A stretch of 32,980 nucleotides of DNA from an uncultured Clostridia bacterium (GCA_944367045.1 CALVWI010000018.1:1-32980); one strand, 5' to 3'. Counted from the first letter of the stretch, positions 1 through 7,211 are shown. Made by a program: numbers and translations. The notes: generated by a model not told the origin, from the letters alone.

Positions 1-30
1 GCAGCCACGTCGCAGCAAAGCGACGCCTGA
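1..30 (+). CDS. C-terminal tail of an upstream gene (partial, uncertain)
   Basis: Frame 1 is open from the window edge and ends in TGA at 28-30, giving the tail AATSQQSDA. The stop lies directly before an intrinsic terminator at 31-64, which is what the end of a gene would look like. Nine codons are too few to identify a product. Positions 8-25 also form a perfect 6-bp hairpin (CGTCGC, loop AGCAAA, GCGACG), so the 3' end of a structured RNA is an alternative. Confidence 0.35.
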   Translation, partial: AATSQQSDA

Positions 31-64
31 AAGAAGCAATTCAAGTGAATTGCTTCTTTTTTTT
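30..64 (+). terminator. Intrinsic terminator of the upstream gene
   Basis: A perfect 12-bp stem (31-42 with 47-58), a 4-nt loop AAGT and an uninterrupted T run (57-64) form a textbook Rho-independent terminator. It separates the upstream unit from the pilin gene, which has its own promoter. Confidence 0.9.
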
Positions 65-157
65 ACCGCTGTTGCTCATAAAATTTGTATTCTTTTGCGC
101 TGAGAGGAAGCAGAAAAAAATATTTTCCGATAAAGGGGAGAAAATGTTAAGATATCC

Positions 158-186
158 TTGATTTTTTAAGTATGTTGTGTTATACT
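158..186 (+). promoter_or_regulatory. Sigma-A-type promoter of the pilin-like gene
   Basis: TTGATT (158-163) and TATACT (181-186) are separated by 17 bp. The expected start near 193 would leave a ~29-nt leader containing the ribosome binding site GAGAGGA at 208-214. Confidence 0.7.
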
Positions 187-221
187 GAACAAAAATATGC
201 CATACATGAGAGGACTATTTT

Positions 222-929
222 ATGAAAAAACTTAAGACGCCCCGCGACAGCCGCCGCGACGCAGGGTTTACGTTGTTGGAACTTGCCATCGTGCTCTGTG
301 TTATGGGAATTCTCTCCGCCATCCTCGTCCCGTCCGTCGTCGATATCGTCAAGCGCGCCGAGGAAACGGCCGCTCTCCAGAATTGCCGCACGTACTATGA
401 GCAGCTTGCGTTCTACACGCTGGATGAACCCTCTCTTGCGATCGATGATTATATCTATGTCTCGGGCGACTACGCCTTCGTCATGGAAAAGGGCGAATTG
501 AAGGCTGCGGAAGGGTACACCGCTGAGGACGGGGAACTGCTCTCCGAGACCGGCGGGCCGGTGTCTGATGTGGTGCGCGCCGATCTTCCCGAGGAGCTCG
601 AGCGGGAGGCCGTCACGGTATACGTGAAAGCGACTTCTTCCGAGCCAGTCGGGGAGACCGTCTACGATGAGGAGGCCAAGAACGAGGCATGCAATGCATG
701 CTGGAGTGTTTTGAACGGAAGTGAGCTCAATCATTTTGATTTCCAGAAAGGCTCGGTGTTTGTCTATGGGAATTACGCATTTGATTTTAACGGCGCAAAA
801 TTGGAGCTCAGCGAGAAGGCGGCCCGAGACGGCGTTCTCCTGAATTCGTCAGGCTATACGCAATTTGACTTTACCAAGGTGGGTTATGATCCGGGGGATG
901 TTAAGGTCTATGAGCCCGTGAAGGAATGA
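222..929 (+). CDS. Type IV pilin-like (prepilin/pseudopilin) protein with an internal repeat
   Basis: A 235-residue protein with a class III prepilin signal. A short basic leader ends at G15, followed by FTLLELAIVL, with the conserved Glu at +5 (E20) and one hydrophobic helix (about 16-40). Prepilin peptidase should cut between G15 and F16. The rest is acidic and extracellular. It appears to hold two copies of one module: residues about 77-111 and 178-211 share V-x-G-x-YAF, then DG-x-LL, and each copy is followed by a VxVY strand (131-134; 227-230). The start follows GAGAGGA at 208-214 and a good promoter. Base composition is lower in GC than the downstream operons. No assembly ATPase, platform protein or prepilin peptidase lies in the window, so its pilus or secretion partners must be elsewhere. 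The prepilin class is secure; the role (competence pseudopilus, adhesion, other) is unknown. Confidence 0.85.
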   Translation: MKKLKTPRDSRRDAGFTLLELAIVLCVMGILSAILVPSVVDIVKRAEETAALQNCRTYYEQLAFYTLDEPSLAIDDYIYVSGDYAFVMEKGELKAAEGYTAEDGELLSETGGPVSDVVRADLPEELEREAVTVYVKATSSEPVGETVYDEEAKNEACNACWSVLNGSELNHFDFQKGSVFVYGNYAFDFNGAKLELSEKAARDGVLLNSSGYTQFDFTKVGYDPGDVKVYEPVKE

Positions 930-957
930 GGCCAAGCGTAGGATAACATGACACAAT

Positions 958-1004
958 GGGGCCGCGGCGGCGCTTAAAAAGCGCCGCCGCGGCCCTAAAT
1001 TCTT
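958..1004. terminator. GC-rich hairpin between convergent genes, probable bidirectional terminator
   Basis: A perfect 17-bp stem (959-975 with 979-995) with loop AAA lies between the pilin gene and the convergent TM2 gene. The + strand continues TAAATTCTTTTAT, a weak T tract; the minus strand has only scattered Ts. Position and strength suggest termination from both sides, although neither side has a classic U run. Confidence 0.6.
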
Positions 1005-1039
1005 TTATCTCGATCTATTTTGTTAAGTCTCGGGGCGGT

Positions 1040-1399
1040 TTACGGCACGAAGTAGTGCGTCGGTTTGAAGAGCAGGGTGATGAGATCGACGATGATGCCG
1101 ATGGCAAAGAGCCCGCCCGTAAACAGGTAGAGGATGCCCATGCCGACCTTGCCCTCATAGAACTTGTGCGCACCCAGGAAGCCCAGGAAAAGGCAGAGGA
1201 AGAAGGCGACCCACTTGTTCTTCTGCCGCCCGACCGCGGGCACGGCATTGACGTTGGAGTTGGTATTGTTGTTCTCGATGTTGACGATGACGGGCGCGGC
1301 CTGCACGCCCGCACTTCCCGCGACTCTTGCGCCGCAGGAGGGACACACCGACGCCCCCTCGGGCAATTGCTTGCCGCAGTTGCTGCAATAGTTAGCCAT
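1040..1399 (-). CDS. Zinc-ribbon plus TM2-domain membrane protein
   Basis: A 119-residue protein. An N-terminal zinc ribbon has Cys 5, 8, 19 and 22 (CxxC-x10-CxxC). A polar Asn-rich linker follows, then a TM2 domain: two hydrophobic helices in the last ~50 residues around a short loop with the family's GxxGAHxFY signature. TM2 proteins are small membrane proteins of unknown function, and the zinc-ribbon/TM2 combination is common in Firmicutes. The start is supported by a GGAGG ribosome binding site (complement of 1407-1411) and a perfect consensus promoter upstream. It is the only clear minus-strand gene here and is divergent from the HTH regulator at 1523, which probably controls it. Confidence 0.85.
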   Translation of the reverse strand: MANYCSNCGKQLPEGASVCPSCGARVAGSAGVQAAPVIVNIENNNTNSNVNAVPAVGRQKNKWVAFFLCLFLGFLGAHKFYEGKVGMGILYLFTGGLFAIGIIVDLITLLFKPTHYFVP

Positions 1400-1457
1400 T
1401 TGAAAACCTCCACAATTTTACGCGGGGAAGGAGCGCTCCCCCGCCTCTCTCTTCCTC

Positions 1458-1486
1458 ATTATATAAGAAGATTTCTTCTTTGTCAA
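1458..1486 (-). promoter_or_regulatory. Consensus promoter of the TM2 gene
   Basis: On the minus strand TTGACA (complement of 1481-1486) and TATAAT (complement of 1458-1463) are spaced by exactly 17 bp, a perfect sigma-A match. The spacer contains a perfect inverted repeat (1465-1480), so a bound regulator would block polymerase. Confidence 0.85.
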
Positions 1487-1499
1487 GAAATTTAAGAAG
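1465..1499. promoter_or_regulatory. Candidate operator array between TM2 and HTH genes
   Basis: Four AAGAAG-like half-sites lie at 1465-1470 (forward), 1475-1480 (reverse, CTTCTT), 1485-1490 (forward, AAGAAA) and 1494-1499 (forward). They start about one helical turn apart. The first pair is a perfect 6-4-6 inverted repeat inside the TM2 promoter spacer. The most likely ligand is the adjacent XRE regulator; this is inference from position and symmetry. Confidence 0.55.
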
Positions 1500-1522
1500 T
1501 TTTCGGCTAAAATACTCCTGAA

Positions 1523-1729
1523 ATGATGATCGGAGAGAAGATCAAAGAGCTGCGGACGGAGCGGGGGCTCTCGCAGGAGGGGCTGGCGCGGAGGATCGGC
1601 GTGAGCCAGAAGGCCATCGACTATTGGGAGCGCGGGGTCAACGAGCCCAAGGCGAGCTACATCGTCGCGATGTGCGACTTTTTCGACGTGTCGGCCGACG
1701 AACTTTTGTGCCGCCGCGAGCGCCTCTGA
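1523..1729 (+). CDS. XRE-family HTH transcriptional regulator
   Basis: A 68-residue protein that is essentially one Cro/C1-type helix-turn-helix domain: IGEKIKELRTERGLSQEGLA, then a recognition helix around VSQKAIDYWERG, and a closing FFDVSADELL helix. It has no ligand-binding domain. It is divergent from the TM2 gene and the shared region carries palindromic half-sites, so local autoregulation and control of TM2 is likely. The start is odd: there is no Shine-Dalgarno sequence before ATG 1523 (a second ATG is at 1526), and a -10-like TAAAAT at 1508-1513 lies just upstream, so it may be translated from a leaderless or near-leaderless mRNA. No clear -35 or downstream terminator was seen. Confidence 0.85.
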   Translation: MMIGEKIKELRTERGLSQEGLARRIGVSQKAIDYWERGVNEPKASYIVAMCDFFDVSADELLCRRERL

Positions 1730-1829
1730 AGGGGTGGCGCGGACTTTGCGGCCGTCCGGAGCGAGCGCCTCGTCCGTTCAAAATGATGTAGCATATTTCA
1801 TGCGTCTTTCACGCGGAAAGGGCAAGAAA

Positions 1830-1860
1830 TCCTCATTTTATGCTTGACTTAAAGTGAGGA
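1830..1860. promoter_or_regulatory. Inverted repeat around the pur -35 box (candidate operator)
   Basis: The 11-nt arms 1830-1840 and 1850-1860 are complementary except at one position (T1836/G1854). The 9-nt spacer (1841-1849) contains the -35 hexamer. A dimeric repressor bound here would occlude the promoter. The sequence does not match the Bacillus PurR box. Confidence 0.5.
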
Positions 1861-1872
1861 ACTTGATATAAT
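1844..1872 (+). promoter_or_regulatory. Promoter of the purine operon
   Basis: TTGACT (1844-1849) and TATAAT (1867-1872) with a 17-bp spacer. Transcription should start near 1879, giving a ~190-nt leader before purE. The 341-bp gap between the HTH gene and purE holds this promoter, its inverted repeat and the structured leader. I see no other gene in 1730-1830. Confidence 0.8.
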
Positions 1873-1878
1873 GGCCTC

Positions 1879-1944
1879 ATGAAGGCGGAATTTTGTGTCT
1901 CTTTGCGGGGCGGTTGCTTCCGCGGCATCAAAAAGAAGTTCTAA
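1879..1944 (+). CDS. Possible 21-codon leader ORF of the purine operon
   Basis: An ATG lies exactly at the predicted transcription start and opens 21 codons (MKAEFCVSLRGGCFRGIKKK, then F), ending in TAA at 1942-1944. The stop is 9 nt before the terminator-like stem at 1954, so a ribosome at the stop would overlap the stem. There is no room for a Shine-Dalgarno sequence, so translation would be leaderless, as seems true for tmk. Three of 21 codons are Gly, a purine precursor, but this may be chance. The region may instead be a non-coding sensor. Confidence 0.3.
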   Translation: MKAEFCVSLRGGCFRGIKKKF

Positions 1945-1953
1945 GAATAGCTC

Positions 1954-2026
1954 GGGGGCAATTCTATCCATTTTGGGTAGAATTGCCCCCTGTCAATTTT
2001 TTCTCGGACATTTTTCCGTCCTTTTT
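1954..2026 (+). promoter_or_regulatory. Attenuator-like hairpins in the purE leader
   Basis: A 16-bp stem (1954-1969 with 1975-1990, one G-U pair) with loop ATTTT is followed by TGTCAATTTTTTC. A second, weaker hairpin (2006-2009 with 2018-2021) is followed by five Ts. Both lie downstream of the operon promoter and upstream of purE, so they should abort transcription unless the preceding ~75 nt (1879-1953) prevent folding. That is the architecture of a riboswitch or attenuator. I could not match the 75 nt to purine, PRPP, THF or ZTP aptamers. Confidence 0.65.
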
Positions 2027-2070
2027 CAATTGTGTAAATGACGCCGTGCGCGGCTCAAAAGGAGTTTTCT

Positions 2071-2565
2071 ATGAAGAAAGTTGCAGTCATTATGGGGAGC
2101 GACAGCGATCTCCCCGTCGTTGAGAAGGCGTTCGGCGTGTTCCGCGAATACGGCGTTCCCTTCGAGGTGCACGTCTACTCGGCGCACCGCACGCCCGAAG
2201 AGGCCAAGGCGTTCTCGGAGAACGCAGCCGCAAACGGCTTCGGCGCCATCATCGCAGCGGCGGGCAAGGCCGCCCACCTTGCAGGCGCGCTCGCGGCCAA
2301 CACCGTGCTGCCCGTCATCGGCATCCCCGTCAAGAGCTCCACGCTCGACGGCCTCGATGCGCTGCTCTCCACCGTGCAGATGCCCTCGGGCATCCCCGTG
2401 GCGACGGTCGCCATCGACGGCGCGCAGAACGCCGCCCTGCTCGCGGTGGAAATTTTAGCCGTCTCCGACGAGGCGCTCCGCGAAAAGCTCGTTTCGGCAA
2501 GAAAGGCCTCCAAGGAGAAGGTACTTCAAAAGAACGCCGAGATCGAGGCAAAGTACAACGCATAA
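2071..2565 (+). CDS. purE: 5-(carboxyamino)imidazole ribonucleotide mutase PurE
   Basis: A 164-residue protein of the usual class I PurE length. It should convert N5-CAIR to CAIR in the cytosol as an octamer. Visible signatures are GSDSD (9-13), SAHRTP (37-42) with the class I His-Arg pair, and the AGxAAHLxG substrate loop (64-72). The start is set by AAAGGAG at 2058-2064; an in-frame extension to 2038 has no such site. It is the first gene of the operon, after a ~190-nt leader. No purK is present in the window, although class I PurE normally uses PurK's product; PurK may be elsewhere, or AIR may be carboxylated without it under high CO2. Confidence 0.95.
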   Translation: MKKVAVIMGSDSDLPVVEKAFGVFREYGVPFEVHVYSAHRTPEEAKAFSENAAANGFGAIIAAAGKAAHLAGALAANTVLPVIGIPVKSSTLDGLDALLSTVQMPSGIPVATVAIDGAQNAALLAVEILAVSDEALREKLVSARKASKEKVLQKNAEIEAKYNA

Positions 2566-2654
2566 GGGCCTTGCGCCCCCAAACTTCGGGCCAATGCGCC
2601 CGCCGCGGGAAACCGCACCCCAATACGATATCATTTTTTAGGAGATAAAATACC

Positions 2655-3365
2655 ATGGAAAAGACTGTCCAGCTCTATGAAGGCAAGGCAAAGAAGGTCT
2701 ACGCGACCGAGGACCCCAACCTCTGCATCGTCTCGTATAAGGACGACGCGACGGCGTTCAACGGGCTCAAGAAGGGCACGATCGCAGGCAAGGGCGTCGT
2801 CAACAACCGCATGTCCAACCTCCTCATGCAGCTGCTCGAAAAGAGCGGCGTGCCCACCCACTTCGTCGAGGAGCTCTCCGACCGCGACACCCTCGTCAAG
2901 AAGGTGAAGATCGTTCCCCTCGAAGTCATCATCCGCAACGTGTCCGCAGGTTCCTTCGCAAAGCACTACGGCGTCGAGGAGGGCATCGTGTTCGACGAGC
3001 CCACCATCGAGTTCTCCTACAAGAACGACGAGCTGGGCGACCCGCTCCTCAACTCCTACCACGCGCTTGCGCTCAAGCTTGCGACCAAGGAGGAGATAGA
3101 GACCATCAAGAAGATGGCGTTCAAGGTGAATGAAGTGCTCACCGAGTACTTCAAGACGCTGGGCATCCGCCTCGTTGACTTCAAGCTCGAGTTCGGCCGC
3201 CTTCCCGACGGCTCCATCGTGCTCGCGGACGAAATTTCGCCCGACACCTGCCGCCTTTGGGACCTCAAGACCAACGAGAAGCTGGATAAGGACCGCTTCC
3301 GCCGCGACATGGGCGGCGTCGAGGACGCATACAAGGAAGTCTTTAAGCGTCTGATGGGGGAGTGA
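2655..3365 (+). CDS. purC: SAICAR synthetase PurC
   Basis: A 236-residue protein, typical for bacterial PurC. It ligates aspartate to CAIR using ATP, giving SAICAR. The N-terminal [10 protein letters not shown] is the ATP-grasp-like glycine-rich start. The two family signatures are LEVIIRN (89-95) and LVDFKLEFG (173-181), followed by [13 protein letters not shown]. The start follows AGGAG (2640-2644). The 89-nt gap after purE has no terminator that I can see. purF starts one base after its stop, so the two are co-transcribed. Confidence 0.96.
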   Translation: MEKTVQLYEGKAKKVYATEDPNLCIVSYKDDATAFNGLKKGTIAGKGVVNNRMSNLLMQLLEKSGVPTHFVEELSDRDTLVKKVKIVPLEVIIRNVSAGSFAKHYGVEEGIVFDEPTIEFSYKNDELGDPLLNSYHALALKLATKEEIETIKKMAFKVNEVLTEYFKTLGIRLVDFKLEFGRLPDGSIVLADEISPDTCRLWDLKTNEKLDKDRFRRDMGGVEDAYKEVFKRLMGE

Positions 3366-3366
3366 T

Positions 3367-4812
3367 ATGACGGGACACATTCACGAAGAGTGCGGCGTGT
3401 TCGGTATCTTCGCCAAGGAGCGTCAGAAGGTCGCCTCGACGGCGTACTACGCGCTCTTTGCCCTCCAGCACCGCGGGCAGGAGTCCGCGGGCATCGTCGT
3501 CAACGACGACGGCGTGTTCAATACGCATAAGGACGTGGGCCTCGTCAACGACGTGTTCTCGCAGGAGACGCTCGAAAAGCTCGGCGAGGGCAACATGGCC
3601 ATCGGCCACGTCCGCTACGGCACGACGGGCACGGGCGGCAGAGAGAACGCGCAGCCCATCGTCGTCAACCACCTGAAGGGGAACATGGCGCTCGCCCACA
3701 ACGGCAACCTCATCAATTCCTATGAACTGAGGACGGAGCTCGAGAACGAGGGCAGCATCTTCCACACGACGTCGGATACCGAGGTCATCTCCTACATGAT
3801 CACCAAGGAGCGCGTGCGCACCCGTTCCATCGAGGAGGCGGTGCTCGCTGCGATGGGGCGCATCAAGGGCGCGTATTCGCTCGTCGTCATGTCGCCCTCC
3901 AAGCTCATCGCCGCGCGCGACCCGCAGGGCTTCAGGCCCCTCTGCTACGGTCAGAGAGAGGACGGCAGCTGGCTGATCGCCTCCGAGTCGTGCGCCATCA
4001 GCGCCGTCGGCGGGCACAAGATCCGCGAGGTGGAGCCGGGCGAGATGATCGTCTTTACCAAGGACGGCATCAAGAGCTGCCGCGACTACTGCGGCCAGAA
4101 GAAGGCGTTCTGTGTCTTCGAGTACTTCTACACCGCCCGCCCCGATTCCGAGATCGACGGCTGCTATGTGCACGACGCGCGCCTGCAGGCGGGCCGCTTC
4201 CTCGCCGAGGAGTACAAGATCGACGCGGACGTCGTCGTCGGCGTGCCTGATTCGGGCCTCGACGCCGCGATGGGCTACGCGCAGGCGTCGGGCATCCCGT
4301 ACGGCATCGGTTTCTTGAAAAATAAATATATTGGGAGAACGTTTATCGCTCCCGATCAGAAGATGAGAGAGGACCGCGTTCGCATCAAGCTCAACGTCAT
4401 CGCATCCGAGGTCAAGGGCAAGCGCGTCATCCTCGTGGACGACAGCATCGTCCGCGGCACGACGAGCATCCCCATCGTCAAGCAGCTGCGCGACGCAGGC
4501 GCGACGGAAGTGCATTTCCTCTCGTCCGCGCCCAAGTTTTTGAACCCCTGCTATTACGGCACGGACATCGCCTCGCGCGACAACCTCATCGCCTGCCACC
4601 ACACGACGGAGGAGATCGCAAAGATCATCGGCGCCGATTCCGTCGGGTACTTGAGCCTCGAGCACGCACGGCACATCGCGGGCACGGACGGCTCGGAGTT
4701 CTGCATGGCATGCTTCGACGGCGTCTATCCCACCGAGGAGCCCGTCGAGACGGACAAGTCCCGCTTCGAGCGGCACATCAGCGACAACCCCAAGTTCCGC
4801 AAGAACGCATAA
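3367..4812 (+). CDS. purF: Amidophosphoribosyltransferase PurF
   Basis: A 481-residue enzyme that commits PRPP to purine synthesis, making 5-phosphoribosylamine from PRPP and glutamine. The short propeptide MTGHIHEE precedes the catalytic Cys9, which becomes the N-terminus after processing. An Ntn-type glutaminase domain comes first, then a phosphoribosyltransferase domain with the PRPP loop ILVDDSIVRGTTS (D358, D359). Four Cys (249, 395, 446, 449) are placed like the [4Fe-4S] ligands of the Bacillus enzyme, so it should be the oxygen-sensitive, cluster-bearing type, which suits an anaerobe. It starts one base after purC, behind a GGGGGAG site. Confidence 0.97.
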   Translation: MTGHIHEECGVFGIFAKERQKVASTAYYALFALQHRGQESAGIVVNDDGVFNTHKDVGLVNDVFSQETLEKLGEGNMAIGHVRYGTTGTGGRENAQPIVVNHLKGNMALAHNGNLINSYELRTELENEGSIFHTTSDTEVISYMITKERVRTRSIEEAVLAAMGRIKGAYSLVVMSPSKLIAARDPQGFRPLCYGQREDGSWLIASESCAISAVGGHKIREVEPGEMIVFTKDGIKSCRDYCGQKKAFCVFEYFYTARPDSEIDGCYVHDARLQAGRFLAEEYKIDADVVVGVPDSGLDAAMGYAQASGIPYGIGFLKNKYIGRTFIAPDQKMREDRVRIKLNVIASEVKGKRVILVDDSIVRGTTSIPIVKQLRDAGATEVHFLSSAPKFLNPCYYGTDIASRDNLIACHHTTEEIAKIIGADSVGYLSLEHARHIAGTDGSEFCMACFDGVYPTEEPVETDKSRFERHISDNPKFRKNA

Positions 4813-4821
4813 AGGAGCACC

Positions 4822-5859
4822 ATGGACAAGAGTTATTCGGAAAGCTACAAGGAGGCGGGCGTCGACATCACCGCGGGCTATAGAGCGGTGGAGCTCATGA
4901 AGAAGCACGTCGCGCGCACCATGCCGGGCGGCAAGGCGGACATCGGCGGCTTCGGCGGCCTCTTCCCGCTCGACATCGCGGGCATGAAGGAGCCTGTGCT
5001 CGTCTCGGGCACGGACGGCGTCGGCACCAAGCTGCGCATCGCCCAGCTCCTCAACAAGCACGACACCATCGGCATCGACTGCGTCGCCATGTGCGTCAAC
5101 GACATCATCTGCTGCGGCGCCAAGCCGCTCTTCTTCCTCGACTACATCGCTTGCGGGAAGAACGTCCCCGAGCGCATCGCCGAGATCGTCGGCGGCGTGG
5201 CGGAGGGCTGCGTGCAGGCGGGCTGTGCGCTCATCGGCGGCGAGACGGCCGAGCACCCCGGCACGATGGCGGAGGACGACTACGATCTCGCGGGTTTCTC
5301 CGTCGGCGTCGTCGACAAGTGCAAGGTCATCGACAATTCTTCGATGAAGGAGGGCGATATCATGATCGCGCTCCCCTCGACGGGCGTGCACAGCAACGGC
5401 TTCTCGCTCGTGAGAAAGGTGTTCGACGTCGAGCACTGCGATCTCACCGCCCCCGTCGAAGAACTCGGCGGCGCGTCTCTCGGCGAGACGCTCCTCGTGC
5501 CCACGCGCATCTATGTGAAGGCGGTGCTCGCCGTGCTCGAAAAGGTCACGGTGAAGGGCATCTCGCACATCACGGGCGGCGGTTTCTACGAGAATATGCC
5601 CCGCTCGATCCCGAAGGGCCTCGGCGTGAAGATCGAGAAGTCCGCAGTCAAGGTGCCGCCCATCTTCTCCCTCATTCAGAAGAGAGGCAACATTTCCGAA
5701 CACGATATGTTCAACACCTTCAACATGGGCGTCGGCATGGGCGTCGTCGTCGCGAGGGAGGACGCGGAAAAAGCTGTTTCTATTTTCAAAGAGAACGGCG
5801 AGAATGCCTACGTCCTCGGCGAGATCGTGAGAAGCGACGACGGGGTCGTGCTCGTATGA
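4822..5859 (+). CDS. purM: AIR synthetase PurM
   Basis: A 345-residue enzyme that closes the imidazole ring of FGAM to AIR using ATP. It has the PurM/HypE/ThiL fold, with the glycine-rich GTDGVGTKL motif at about 63-71 and the conserved IGGETAEHPG and ITGGGFYENMPR segments. The start follows AAAGGAG, 9 bp after purF. Its stop overlaps the purN start as ATGA, indicating translational coupling. Length and motifs are ordinary. Confidence 0.97.
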   Translation: MDKSYSESYKEAGVDITAGYRAVELMKKHVARTMPGGKADIGGFGGLFPLDIAGMKEPVLVSGTDGVGTKLRIAQLLNKHDTIGIDCVAMCVNDIICCGAKPLFFLDYIACGKNVPERIAEIVGGVAEGCVQAGCALIGGETAEHPGTMAEDDYDLAGFSVGVVDKCKVIDNSSMKEGDIMIALPSTGVHSNGFSLVRKVFDVEHCDLTAPVEELGGASLGETLLVPTRIYVKAVLAVLEKVTVKGISHITGGGFYENMPRSIPKGLGVKIEKSAVKVPPIFSLIQKRGNISEHDMFNTFNMGVGMGVVVAREDAEKAVSIFKENGENAYVLGEIVRSDDGVVLV

Positions 5860-6461
5860 ACAAGATCCGCATCGCCGTGCTCTGTTCGGGCGGCGGCACC
5901 AACTTTCAGGCCATCATGAGCGCCCAGCAGGCGGGCATGATCCCGCACGGGGAAGTCGTCCTCGTCGTCTCCGATCATAGGGACGCCTACGTCTTAAAGC
6001 GCGCCGCCATGTGCGGGGTGGAGAGCGCCGTCGTCGATTTGAAGGAAGTTCCCGACCGCAGCGAGCGCGAGGAGCGTATCCTCGAAATTCTGCGCGAGAA
6101 GGAGATCGGCTTCGTCGTCTTTGCGGGCTTCATGTCCATTCTTTCGGAGCGCTTCATCCGCGCCTATGAGGGCCGCATCATCAACGTGCACCCCTCGCTC
6201 ATTCCCAGCTTCTGCGGGAAGGGGTACTACGGCCTGCACGTCCACGAGGCCGCCCTTCGCCGCGGCGTCAAGGTGACGGGAGCCACCGTCCACTTCGTCA
6301 ACGAGGAGTGCGACGGCGGGCCCATCATTCTGCAGAAGGCCGTGGAAGTCAAGGAGGGCGACACCCCCGAGACGCTTCAAAAGCGCGTCATGCGCGAGGC
6401 GGAGTGGGTCATCCTGCCCGAAGCCGTGGAGCTCGTCTGCAAACAGCTCTCGGGCGAATAA
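5856..6461 (+). CDS. purN: GAR formyltransferase PurN
   Basis: A 201-residue, 10-formyl-THF-dependent GAR transformylase. The catalytic triad is visible: N110 and H112 in INVHPS, and D153 in ECDGGP. The N-terminal SGGGTNFQ loop binds the phosphoribosyl group. The IPSFCGKGYYG loop is typical of Firmicutes. It starts inside the purM stop (ATGA) and is followed 24 nt later by the cyclohydrolase gene. Its cofactor would come from Fhs, encoded at the end of the same operon. Confidence 0.96.
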   Translation: MNKIRIAVLCSGGGTNFQAIMSAQQAGMIPHGEVVLVVSDHRDAYVLKRAAMCGVESAVVDLKEVPDRSEREERILEILREKEIGFVVFAGFMSILSERFIRAYEGRIINVHPSLIPSFCGKGYYGLHVHEAALRRGVKVTGATVHFVNEECDGGPIILQKAVEVKEGDTPETLQKRVMREAEWVILPEAVELVCKQLSGE

Positions 6462-6485
6462 GAAAAAAACATCAGGAGGAGAGAT

Positions 6486-7211
6486 ATGAGCTATCAAGTC
6501 AAGAGCATGAAAGAGGCCCTTTCGGGCAACCCCTATGTGGGGCGGGGCATCGTCATCGGCAAGTCCGAGGACGGCAAGAAGGCCGTGTTTGCCTACTTCA
6601 TCATGGGCAGGAGCGAGAACAGCCGCAACCGCGTGTTCGTCGAGAAGGGGGAGGAAGTCACCATCTACCCCTATGACGAGAGCAAGGTGCAGGACCCCTC
6701 GCTCATCATCTACTCGCCCGTCAAGCGGGTGGGGGAGAAGGTCATCGTCACCAACGGCGACCAGACGGACACCATCGAGGAGGCTTTAAAGGCGGGCAAG
6801 TGCTTCCGCCATGCGCTGAAATCGCGCTGCTTCGAGCCGGACGCCCCCAACTACACCCCCCGCATCAGCGGCATCTTCGATCTCAAGGACTTCAAGTACT
6901 CTCTCTCCATCTTGAAGAGTGCGGATGAGAAGGGCTCGGCGTGCAACCGCTATACCTTCGACTACGAGCCTTTGAACGGCCTCGGGCACTTTATTCACAC
7001 CTATGTGACGGACGGAAACCCGCTGCCCACCTTCGAGGGCGAGCCCGAGCGCGTCCGTATCCCCAACGATCTCAAGGCCTTCGCCGCGGAGATCTGGGAG
7101 AACCTCGACAGCAACAACAAGATTTCGCTCTATTGCCGCGCCTACGATTTAGAGACGGGCGCATACGAGAACGTCCTTTACAACCGTTTTGAAAGAGAGG
7201 TGAACGCATGA
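6486..7211 (+). CDS. IMP cyclohydrolase, PurO-like stand-alone type
   Basis: A 241-residue protein of the archaeal PurO-like IMP cyclohydrolase family. It has the family's N-terminal YVGRGIVIGKS and the block AYFIMGRSENSRNRVF, and later VTNGDQTDTI. It should carry out the last step, cyclising FAICAR to IMP. In most bacteria this is one half of bifunctional PurH; here it is a separate protein unrelated to the PurH cyclohydrolase domain. The start follows a strong AGGAGGA (6474-6480). Its stop overlaps the AICAR formyltransferase start (ATGA), coupling the two final steps. Confidence 0.9.
   Translation: MSYQVKSMKEALSGNPYVGRGIVIGKSEDGKKAVFAYFIMGRSENSRNRVFVEKGEEVTIYPYDESKVQDPSLIIYSPVKRVGEKVIVTNGDQTDTIEEALKAGKCFRHALKSRCFEPDAPNYTPRISGIFDLKDFKYSLSILKSADEKGSACNRYTFDYEPLNGLGHFIHTYVTDGNPLPTFEGEPERVRIPNDLKAFAAEIWENLDSNNKISLYCRAYDLETGAYENVLYNRFEREVNA

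Noticed and set aside
956..1495. A 179-codon + strand frame across the TM2 gene.
   Set aside because: It is antisense to a clear zinc-ribbon/TM2 protein with a consensus promoter, starts inside the terminator hairpin, and has no recognisable motif.
1730..1800. A terminator after the HTH gene.
   Set aside because: Only short, interrupted pairings (GGCGC/GCGCC, GGAC/GTCC) and no T run; not convincing.
1790..1870. A Bacillus-type PurBox upstream of purE.
   Set aside because: No CCGAACAT-like element is present; the palindrome there has a different sequence.
1879..1953. Known riboswitch classes (purine, PRPP/ykkC, THF, ZTP) in the purE leader.
   Set aside because: I looked for their conserved core sequences by eye and found none. 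A covariance search could overturn this.
3343..5703. A 786-codon open frame on the minus strand, and many other long minus-strand frames.
   Set aside because: It lies opposite purF and purM, which have full family motifs. High GC at third positions removes stops on the opposite strand; the composition is shadow-like (rich in D, R, A, V, H) with no ribosome binding site.
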